Of a stretch of DNA of 64,000 bases, positions 39,131-50,404 are shown one piece after another (the first letter of the stretch is position 1; every line of letters begins with the position of its first letter). The DNA is taken from NCBI GenBank assembly GCA_029255685.2, contig CM055316.2, positions 84,442,861 to 84,506,860 of the forward strand. The letters are read 5' to 3'. This stretch comes from Silene conica (Eukaryota; Streptophyta; Magnoliopsida; Caryophyllales; Caryophyllaceae). The notes below the pieces were generated by a model that did not search any database, had not been told where the DNA came from, and saw only the letters and a list, made by a program, of their open reading frames with translations. The translations under genes were made by a program, and so were the position numbers.

Positions 39131-42100
39131 TATCCTATAATAAATATAGGATGCTCGAATTTTTCTCAAAACATCTTAGAATAGAAAATAAAACTTATTT
39201 TGTATATTTAAAACACGACGTTTGAAATAATCTTTCGGTTTCCAAATGTATCTATTTTAAACCATATACCATTTTTTTCAACTTGGGTCATTTTTATATG
39301 GTATTAAGGTACTATGGTGCGAATTTCGAGAATTTTTATCCGGTGATCCCGTCGGCCTAAAAAACGTGGATAATAACCTTCAAAATCGTTTATTTTTGGC
39401 CGTTTTAGAACCCCGAAATATTTTTCCCTGAATCCTTGTCTAAAGGTTCATTGTATCCTATAATAAATATAGGATGCTCGAATTTTTCTCAAATCATCTT
39501 AGAATAGAAAATAAAACTTATTTTGTATATTTAAAACACGACGTTTGAAATAATCTTTTAGTTTCTAAATGTATCAATTTTTAACCGTATACCAATTTTT
39601 CAACTTGGGCCATTTTTATATGGTATTAAGTTACTATGGTGCGAATTTAGAGATTTTTTATCCCGTGATCCCGTCGGCCTAAAAAACGTGGATAATAACC
39701 TTCAAAATCGGTTATTTATGGCCGTTTTAGAACCCCGAAATATTTTTCCCTGAATCCTTGTCTAAAGGTTCATTGTATCCTATAATAAATATAGGATGCT
39801 CGAATTTTTCTCAAAACATCTTAGAATAGAAAATAAAACTTATTTTGTATATTTAAAACACGACGTTTGAAATAATCTTTTGGTTTCTAAATGTAGCTAT
39901 TTTAAACCGTATACCAATTTTTTCAACTTGGGTAATTTTTATATGGTATTAAGGTACTATGGTGCAATTTTCGAGAATTTTTATCCCGTGATCCCGTCGG
40001 CCTAAAAAACGTGGATAATAACCTTCAAAATCGGTTATTTTTGGCCGTTTTAGAACCCCGAAATATTTTTCCCCGAATCCTTGTCTAAAGGTTCATTATA
40101 TCCTATAATAAATATAGGATGCTCGAATTTTTCTCAAAACATCTTAGAATATAAAATAAAACTTATTTTGTATATTTAAAACACGACGTTTGAAATAATC
40201 TTTTGGTTTCCAAATGTATCTATTTTAAACCGTAAACCATTTTTTTCAACTTGGGTCATTTTTATATGGCTTTAAGGTATTATGGTGCGAATTTCGAGAA
40301 TTTTTATCCCGTGATCCCGTCCGTCTAAAAAACGTGAATAATAACCTTCAAAATCGGTTATTTTTGGCCGTTTTAAAACCCCGAAATATTTTTCCCTGAA
40401 TCCTTGTCTAAAGGTTCATTATATCCTATAAGAAATATAGGATGCTCGAATTTTTCTCAAAACATCTTAGAATAGAAAATAAAACTTATTTTGTATATTT
40501 AAAACACGACGTTTGAAATAATCTTTTGGTTTCCAAATGTATCTATTTTAAACCGTATACCATTTTTTTCAACTTGGGTCATTTTTATATGGTATTAAGG
40601 TATTATGGTGCGAATTTCGAGAATTTTTATCCCGTGATCCCGTCGGCCTAAAAAACGTGAATAATAACCTTCAAAATTGTTTAGTTTTGGCCGTTTTAAA
40701 ACCCCGAAATATTTTTCCCTGAATCCTTGTCTAAAGGTTCATTATATCCTATAATAAATATAGGATTCTCGAATTTTTCTCAAAACATCTTAAAATAGAA
40801 AATAAAACTTATTTTGTATATTTAAAACGCGACGTTTGAAATAATCTTTCGGTTTCCAAAGCCGTATACCATTTTTTTCAACTTGGGTCATTTTTATATG
40901 GTATTAAGGTATTATGGTGCGAATTTCGAGAATTTTTATCCCGTGATCCCGTCGCCTAAAAAACGTGGATAAGAACCTTCAAAATCGGTTATTTTTGGCC
41001 GTTTTAAAACCCCGAAATATTTTTCCCTGAATCCTTGTCTGAAGGTTCATTATATCCTATTATAAATATAGGATGCTCGAATTTTTCTCAAAACATCTTA
41101 GAATAGAAAATAAAACTTATTTTGTATATTTAAAACAAGACGTTTGAAATAATCTTTTAGTTTCTAAATGTATCAATTTTTAACCGTATACCAATTTTTC
41201 AACTTGGGTCATTTTTATATGGTATTAAGTTACTATGGTGCGAATTTAGAGAATTTTTATCCCGTGATCCCGTCGGCCTAAAAAACGTGGATAATAACCT
41301 TCAAAATCGGTTATTTATGGCCGTTTTAGAACCCCGAAATATTTTTCCCTGAATCCTTGTCTAAAGGTTCATTGTATCCTATAATAAATATAGGATGCTC
41401 GAATTTTTCTCAAAACATCTTAGAATAGAAAATAAAACTTATTTTGTATATTTAAAACACGACGTTTGAAATAATCTTTTTGTTTCCAAATGTATCTATT
41501 TTAAACCGTAAACCATTTTTTTCAACTTGGGTCATTTTTATATGGCTTTAAGGTATTATGGTGCGAATTTCGAGAATTTTTATCCCGTGATCCCGTCGGC
41601 TTAAAAAACGTGGATAATAACCTTCAAAATCGTTTATTTTTGGCCGTTATAGAACCCCGAAATATTTTTCCCTGAATCCTTGTCTAAAGGTTCATTGTAT
41701 CCTATAATAAATATAGGATGCTCGAATTTTTCTCAAATCATCTTAGAATAGAAAATAAAACTTATTTTGTATATTTAAAACACGACGTTTGAAATAATCT
41801 TTTAGTTTCTAAATGTATCAATTTTTAACCGTATACCAATTTTTCAACTTGGGTCATTTTTATATGGTATTAAGTTACTATGGTGCGAATTTAGAGATTT
41901 TTTATCCCGTGATCCCGTCGGCCTAAAAAACGTGGATAATAACCTTCAAAATCGGTTATTTATGGCCGTTTTAGAACCCCGAAATATTTTTCCCTGAATC
42001 CTTGTCTAAAGGTTCATTGTATCCTATAATAAATATAGGATGCTCGAATTTTTCTCAAAACATCTTAGAATAGAAAATAAAACTTATTTTGTATATTTAA

Positions 42101-45100
42101 AACACGACGTTTGAAATAATCTTTTGGTTTCTAAATGTAGCTATTTTAAACCGTATACCAATTTTTTCAACTTGGGTAATTTTTATATGGTATTAAGGTA
42201 CTATGGTGCTAATTTCGAGAATTTTTATCCCGTGATCCCGTCGGCCTAAAAAACGTGGATTATACCTTCAAAATCGGTTATTTTTGGCCGTTTTAGAACC
42301 TCGAAATATTTTTCCCCGAATCCTTGTCTAAAGGTTCATTATATCCTATAATAAATATAGGATGCTCGAATTTTTCTCAAAACATCTTAGAATAGAAAAT
42401 AAAACTTATTTTGTATATTTAAAACACGACGTTTGAAATAATCTTTTGGTTTCCAAATGTATCTATTTTAAACCGTAAACCATTTTTTTCAACTTGGGTC
42501 ATTTTTATATGGCTTTAAGGTATTATGGTGCGAATTTCGAGAATTTTTATCCCGTGATCCCGTCGGCCTAAAAAACGTGGATAATAACCTTCGAAATCGT
42601 TTATTTTTGGCCGTTTTAGAACCCCGAAATATTTTTCCCTGAATCCTTGTCTAAAGGTTCATTATATCCTATAAGAAATATAGGATGCTCGAATTTTTCT
42701 CAAAACATCTTAGAATAGAAAATAAAACTTATTTTGTATATTTAAAACACGACGTTTGAAATAATCTTTCGGTTTCCAAATGTATCTATTTTAAACCGTA
42801 TACCAATTTTTTCAACTTCGGTCATTTTTATATGGTATTAAGGTATTATGGTGCGAATTTCGAGAATTTTTATCCCGTGATCCCGTCGGCCTAAAAAACG
42901 TGGATAATAACCTTCAAAATCGTTTATTTTTGGCCGTTTTTGAACCCCGAAATATTTTTCCCTAAATCCTTGTCTAAAGGTTCATTATATCCTATAATAA
43001 ATATAGGATGCTCGAATTTTTCTCAAAACATTTTAAAATAGAAAATAAAACTTATTTTGTATATTTAAAACACGACGTTTGAAATAATCTTTCGGTTTCC
43101 AAATGTATCTATTTTAAACCGTATACCAACTTTTTCAACTTGGGGCATTTTTATATGGTATTAAGGTACTATGGTGCGAATTTCGAGATTTTTTATCCCG
43201 TGATCCCGTCGCCTAAAAAACGTGGATAATAACCTTCAAAATCGGTTATTTTTGGCCGTTTTAGAACCCCGAAATATTTTTCCCTGAATCCTTGCCTAAA
43301 GGTTCATTATATCCTATAAGAAATATAGGATGCTCGAATTTTTCTCAAAACATCTTAGAATAAAAAATAAAACTTATTTTGTATATTTAAAACACGACGT
43401 TTGAAATAATCTTTTAGTTTCTAAATGTATCTATTTTTAACCGTATACCAATTTTTTCAACTTGGCTCATTTTTATATGGTTTTAAGGTACTATGGTGCA
43501 AATTTCGAGAATTTTTATCCCGTGATCCCGTCGGCCTAAAAAACGTGGATAATAACCTTCAAAATCGGTTATTTATGGCCGTTTTAGAACCCCGAAATAT
43601 TTTTCCCTGAATCCTTGTCTAAAGGTTTATTATATCCTATAATAAATATAGGATGCTCGAATTTTTTTCAAAACATCTTAGAATAGAAACTAAAACTTAT
43701 TTTGTATATTTAAAACACGACGTTTAAAATAATCTTTTGGTTTCCAAATGTATCTATTTTAAACCGTATACCATTTTTTTCAACTTGGGTCATTTTTATA
43801 TGGTATTAAGGTACTATGGTTTGAATTTCGAGAATTTTTATCCAGTGATCCCGTCGGCCTAAAAAACGTGGATAATAACCTTCAAAATCGGTTATTTTTG
43901 GCCGTTTTAGAACCCCGAAATATTTTTCCCCGAATCTTTGTCTAAAGGTTCATTATATCCTATAATAAATATAGGATGCTTGAATTTTTCTCAAAACATT
44001 TTAGAATAGAAAATAAAACATATTTTGTATATTTAAAACACGACGTTTGAAATAATTTTTTAGTTTCTAAATGTATCTATTAAACCGTATACCAATTTTT
44101 TCAACTTGGGTCATTTTTATACGGTATTAAGGTACTATGGTGCGAATTTCGAGAGTTTTTATCCCGTGATCCCGTCGGCCTAAAAAACGTGGATAATAAC
44201 CTTCAAAATCGGTTATTTATGGCCGTTTTAGAACCCAGAAATATTTTTCCCTGAATCCTTGTCTAAAGGTTCATTATATCCTATAATAAATATAGGATGC
44301 TCGAATTTTTCTCAAAACATCTTAGAATAGAAACTAAAACTTATTTTGCATATTTAAAACACGACGTTTGAAATAATCTTTTGATTTTTTAATGTATCTA
44401 TTTTAAACTGTATACCAATTTTTTCAACTTGGGTCGTTTTTATATGGTATTAAGGTACTATGGTTTGAATTTCGAGAATTTTTATCCCGTGATCCCGTCG
44501 CCTAAAAAACGTGGATAATAACCTTCAAAATCGGTTATTTTTGGCCGTTTTAGAACCCCGAAATATTTTTCCCCGAATCTTTGTCTAAAGGTTCATTATA
44601 TCCTATAATAAATATAGGATGCTCGAATTTTTCTCAGAACATCATTGAATAGAAAATAAAACTTATTTTGTATATTTAAAACACGACGTTTGAAATAATA
44701 TTTTGGTTTCCAAATGTATCTATTTTAAACCGTAAACCATTTTTTTCAACTTGGGTCATTTTTATATGGCTTTAAGGTTTTATGGTGCGAATTTCGAGAA
44801 TTTTTATCCCGTGATCCCGTCAGCCTAAAAATCGTGGATAATAACCTTCAAAATCGTTTATTTTTGGCCGTTTTTGAACCCCGAAATATTTTTCCCTGAA
44901 TCCTTGTCTAAAGGTTCATTATATCCTATAATAAATATAGGATGCTCGAATTTTTCTCAAAACATCTAAGAGTAGAAAATAAAACTTATTTTGTATATTT
45001 AAAACACGACGTTTGAAATAATCTTTTGGTTTCCAAATGTATCTATTTTAAACCGTATACCATTTTTTTCAACTTGGGTCATTTTTATATGGTATTAAGG

Positions 45101-45810
45101 TACTATGGTGCGAATTTCGAGAATTTTTATCCCGTGATCCCGTCGGCCTAAAAAACGTGGATAATAACCTTCAAAATCAGTTATTTTTGGCCGTTTTAGA
45201 TGTAAAACCCCTCGCGAAAGCGGAAATATAAACGTACAAAAGTACTAAAAATGCAGCGGAATTAAAACTTTTTAACATAACTAACATGCGAGGTGAATTA
45301 AAAATTGTAACTGAAAGTAAAATACATATACAAACAGCCTGGGATGGTACACCCCTACAGGCACTCAACTGAAATGTAAACTAAGTCTAGCTAACGTAAA
45401 CGTGTAAGTCAATCGATGAATAGGATCATCGCTCGCTAGCTCCATGCAACCCTCTGCCAACCACCTGTCATGTACCTACATACATGTAAACATGTACGCC
45501 ACAATCAGTGGGGAGTGACTAGAGTTCTCCTAGCCACCTTTTGTGACAACACGTAACACATAAAACAATACAGAATACTCCAACATATATCAACATGTGA
45601 ATCATAAACATCTCGTCATCTGATCTCTTACCATCATGCGACTACCATGCACGGCTCTCAACCAACTTCATAAACAATAGGAAGGAGAGCCGGTTTCCCT
45701 ACTGGTTACCCAGTCGGGGGGTCTTTCAATCCAACTATTTAAGAAACTGAACTAAGAGTCATCCAATGCCTTGGATGATTAAACCATAACTCAATTAAAC
45801 ATCATACTCA

Positions 45811-45935
45811 ACATGCATATCTGACACTGTACCATCATCAAGACATCAAGGCAAGCAGATAAACATCCATAACTCATCATGCATATCTGACACTGTACCA
45901 TCATCTAGGCAAGCAGATAAACATTCATAACACTA
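45811..45935. repeat. 67-bp tandem duplication in the solo LTR
   Basis: The block beginning CATGCATATCTGACACTGTA at 45811 recurs at 45878. The second copy is about nine bases shorter in its middle (CATCATCTAGG against CATCATCAAGACATCAAGG). Both continue with CAAGCAGATAAACAT. Confidence 0.85.
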
Positions 45936-45940
45936 GCAAC

Positions 45941-46464
45941 GGGTCCAGAGGTGAACTTAACACATATCCCATTACTACACTATGTCGGGTCCAGAGGTGA
46001 ACTTAACACATATCCCAACATCCAACAAGTAAAGGGTCCAGAGGTGAGCTTAACACATATCCCATTACTACACTATGTCGGGTCCAGAGGTGAACTTAAC
46101 ACATATCCCAACATCCAAACAAGTAAAGGGTCCAGAGGTGAGCTTAACACATATCCCTAAACTTACAATCATGAAAAGGGTCCAGAGGTGAACTTAACAC
46201 ATATCCCTAATCATCCAAAAGCAAAGGGTCCAGAGGTGAACTTAACACATATCCCAATGCTACAAACATGTATTGGGTCCAGAGGTGAACTTAACACATA
46301 TCCCAATACGCAGTCGCCGCACAACGGGTCCAGAGGTGAACTTAACACATATCCCGTGTACGACAACCGATCACGTGTCAGGTCCAGAGGTGAACTTAAC
46401 ACATATCCTGACACGCCCAAGCAAAACACGTAACGGGTCCAGAGGTGAACTTAACACATATCCC
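45941..46464. repeat. eleven 30-bp repeats with variable spacers forming hairpins
   Basis: Copies start at 45941, 45987, 46034, 46080, 46128, 46178, 46226, 46275, 46326, 46380 and 46435. Each reads GGGTCCAGAGGTGA(A/G)CTT and then a constant part ending ATATCCC. Spacers are 16-25 bp. In each copy the bases before GGG can pair with those after CCC, although they differ between copies. Over the six flanking positions of all eleven copies I count 45 of 66 Watson-Crick pairs; about 16 would be expected by chance. Copy 10 replaces the outer G-C of the repeat itself by A-T, a compensating change. Function unknown. It lies in noncoding LTR sequence. Confidence 0.85.
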
Positions 46465-49400
46465 ACCACGCGACAACCAGTGTAACCACTAACATCCAAA
46501 GGTAGAAACTAACCTATAGTTCTAACTTCTTAAACCTCTAATCAACACTTAATTGATTCCGGAAACCAAGACGAGGGAGAGCCGGTTTCCCTTTCGGTTA
46601 CCCGACCGGGGGGGTCTCTATCCTCACTCCATTCCCGAACCCAATATGGTGTTGCCCGTACACCGGGAACCTCAAGAATATATCGAAGCACACGGAAAAA
46701 GAATCAATGCAATCCGACTTGATGAAAATCAAAAGTTATGAAGCAAACAATACAATCAGGGGCTCTCAGCCGTTTGGCCACAGGCGGAGAGTCTCATATT
46801 AAATAAATATACATCTCAAACCAACCATATGAGCCTCACAACATGATTAAAATATGCTTAGACTCTTCACAAGAAAGTTCCTAAAAGTTAACTATCTTCA
46901 TGCACAATTTCCGCAATCAACTCCTTATGAGCTAATTGACTCGAGACAGATAACCACGCTTCTTATGATGACTTTCCTAGCTCCAATCTACATTTAATAC
47001 AAAGTATATTTACCACCAAACATCACTTAAAACATCCTAAAAACAATTGGGAAACAAGCCCCCAAAACGGCTCGACAATCCGATAAACGAGCAGAAAGTT
47101 ACAGCGGTTTTTGCGCAGCCTGCGCAAGGGGGTGCGCAGCTGCGCCTGGGCTGCGCAGCCTGCGCAATTTGGAGCGCAGCCTGCGCCCAAGCACGGGCCA
47201 GGTTGGTTTCGTAAGTTTCCTGCAATTCGCCAATTCAATCAATCCTTCGACAACCACTTCTAAACCATGATTTCTAGCATCAAACCTATACAATCAACAC
47301 ATAACAACCCATAACAATCCCAAGTGTGTCTCATATATAATTTTTGCACAAAATCAAGCATTAAACAAGCATAAGAACGAAAATCCCAAATGATACCGAT
47401 CTTCATGTATACTCAAAATTTCCACTTAAACCATGAATTCAACACAATACTTCCACAATAACATTATAAGAAGCATAAAGAAGATAAAAGTAAACCTAAA
47501 CATGTTCCTAAACACAAGAATTCATCCAAGAACACAACAAGCATGCTACTTTGACAAAAAGGCCGAGTTACTCATTATCGTCACCTCAAAAGCGATTAAG
47601 CTCCAAGATCCTCTTCAACAATGAAATTATCAACACCAAGATCCTCTAAGTCTTCTCCTACAACAAAGAAAACGGGTTTGTAGATGCTAAAAACGGAAAT
47701 TACACAAAACAGCCCCTTTTTCAAGTTGAACGAAAATGAAATTGAAAGAGACGGATGTCTTGCAAATCTCGCAAGGATTCCGAAAAGGTATGACTTGCCT
47801 TGATTCGACTTCGGGAAGACCTCGAAATGTTGAGTTGAAGCTTGAAGAAATAAGAAAAATGGAGGTTGAAGGAGAAGCAGTGGAAAGAGTTGTGAGGGAG
47901 AAGAGATGTCGACATAAGGGTTTTGGTGGTGGGGTTTAAGTAGTCCTTTTTCTTACTTGAGTCGGGTCATTAGTTGTGAACGGGTTTTAAGCCGGGTTTG
48001 ATTTAAGCCAAGTTATTAACATCTTAAGAAATTAAGTTTTCTTAAGACGGATCTTAACGGAACATTTAAAATAACTTAACAATTTATATTAAAATATTAT
48101 TTTATTCCGTAAAATAAATTAAAACTCTTAAAATATAATTTACGAAAATGCGGGATGTTACATTAGAACCCCGAAATATTTTTCCCTGAATCCTTGTCTA
48201 AAGGTTCATTGTATCCTATAATAAATATAGGGTGCTCGAATTTTTCTCAAAACATCTTAGAATAGAAAATAAAACTTATTTTGTATATTTAAAACACGAC
48301 GTTTGAAATAATCTTTTAGTTTCTAAATGTATCTATTTTTAACCGTATACAAATTTTTTCAACTTGGGTCATTTTTATATGGTATTAAGTTACTATGGTG
48401 CGAATTTAGATATTTTTTATCCCGTGATCCCGTCGACCTAAAAAACGTGGATAATAACCTTCAAAATCGGTTATTTATGGCCGTTTTAGAACCCCGAAAT
48501 ATTTTTCCCTGAATCTTTGTCTGAAGGTTCATTATATCCCATAATAAATATAGGATGCTCGAATTTTTCTCAAAACATCTTAGAATAGAAACTAAAACTT
48601 ATTTTGTATATTTAAAACACGACGTTTGAAATAATCTTTTGGTTTCTAAATGTATCTATTTTAAACCGTATACCAATTTTTTCAACTTGCGTCATTTTTA
48701 TATGGTATTAAGGTACTATAGTGCGAATTTCGAGAATTTTTATCCCGTGATCCCGTCGGCCTAAAAAACGTGGATAATAACCTTCAAAATCGGTTATTTT
48801 TGGCCGTTTTAGCACCCCGAAATATTTTTCTCTGAATCCTTGTCTAAAGGTTCATTATATCCTATAATAAATATAGGATGCTCGAATTTTTCTCAGAACA
48901 TCATTGAATAGAAAATAAAACTTATTTTGTATATTTAAAACACGACGTTTGAAATAATATTTTGGTTTCCAAATGTATCTATTTTAAACCGTAAACCATT
49001 TTTTTCAACTTGGGTCATTTTTATATGGCTTTAAGGTTTTATGGTGCGAATTTCGAGAATTTTTATCCCGTGATCCCGTCAGCCTAAAAAACGTGGATAA
49101 TAATATAACCTTCAAAATCGGTTATTTTTGGCCGTTTTTGAACCCCGAAATATTTTTCCCTGAATCCTTGTCTAAAGGTTCATTATATCCTATAATAAAT
49201 ATAGGATGCTCGAATTTTTCTCAAAACATCTTAGAGTAGAAAATAAAACTTATTTTGTATATTTAAAACACGACGTTTGAAATAATCTTTTGGTTTCCAA
49301 ATGTATCTATTTTAAACCGTAAACCATTTTTTTCAACTTGGGTCATTTTTATATGGTATTAAGGTATTATGGTGCGAATTTCGAGAATTTTTATCCCGTG

Positions 49401-50404
49401 ATCCCGTCGGCCTAAAAAACGTGAATAATAACCTTCAAAATCGGTTATTTTTTGCCGTTTTAAAACCCCGAAATATTTTTCCCTAAATCCTTGTCTAAAG
49501 GTTCATTATATCCTATAATAAATATAGGATGCTCGAATTTTTCTCAAAACATCTTAAAATAGAAAATAAAACTTATTTTGTATATTTAAAACACGACGTT
49601 TGAAATAATCTTTCGGTTTCCAAATGTATCTATTTTAAACCGTATACCAATTTTTTCAACTTGGGTCATTTGTATATGGTATTAAGGTACTATGGTGAGA
49701 ATTTCGAGAATTTTTATCCCGTGATCCCGTCGGCCTAAAAAACGTGGATAATAACCTTCAAAATCGGTTATTTTTGGCCGTTTTAGAACCTCGAAATATT
49801 TTTCCCTGAATCCTTTTCTAAAGGTTCATTATATCCTATAATAAATATAGGATGCTCGAATTTTTCTCAAAACATCTTAAAATAGAAAATAAAACTTATT
49901 TTGTATATTTAAAACACGACGTTAGAAATAATCTTTTGGTTTCCAAATGTATCTATTTTAAACCGTATACCATTTTTTTCAACTTGGGTCATTTTTATAT
50001 GGTATTAAGGTATTATGGTGCGAATTTCGAGAATTTTTATCCCGTGATCCCGTCGGCCTAAAAAACGTGGATAATAACCTTCAAAATCGGTTATTTTTGG
50101 CCGTTTTAAAACCCCGAAATATTTTTCCCTAAATCCTTGTCTAAAGGTTCATTATATCCTATAATAAATGTAGGATGCTCGAATTTTTCTCAAAACATCT
50201 TAAAATAGAAAATAAAACTTATTTTGTATATTTAAAACACGACGTTTGAAATAATCTTTCGGTTTCCAAATGTATCTATTTTAAACCGTATACCAATTTT
50301 TTAAACTTGGGTCATTTTTATATGGTATTAAGGTACTATGGTGAGAATTTCGAGAATTTTTATCCCGTGATCCCGTCGGCCTAAAAAACGTGGATAATAA
50401 CCTT

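Larger units (their letters stand above)
45201..48162. mobile_element. solo LTR, probably Ty3/Gypsy, 2962 bp
   Basis: The insert starts TGTAAAACCCC and ends GGGATGTTACA (TG...CA with TGTAA/TTACA ends). The 5-bp duplication TTAGA (45196-45200, 48163-48167) flanks it, and removing it restores the satellite. No second LTR copy and no internal coding region are present, so it is a solo LTR left by recombination. Length and ends suggest Ty3/Gypsy, but this is not proven. Parts: a 67-bp tandem duplication (from 45811), an eleven-copy hairpin array (45941-46464), two related hairpins (45701, 46593) and a TGCGCA cluster (47112-47166). It is single-copy within the array, so it is younger than the satellite monomers around it. 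The orientation is undecided. Confidence 0.85.

Noticed and set aside
45941-46464. CRISPR array (30-bp repeats, 16-25-bp unique spacers)
   Set aside because: It lies in a plant LTR with no cas genes, the spacers are too short and uneven, and they are explained by arms complementary across each repeat.
45951-46485. Repeated LTHIP/ELNTYP-type peptides in several frames on both strands
   Set aside because: They are translations of the 30-bp hairpin repeats. The irregular spacing keeps changing the frame, and no gene structure is present.
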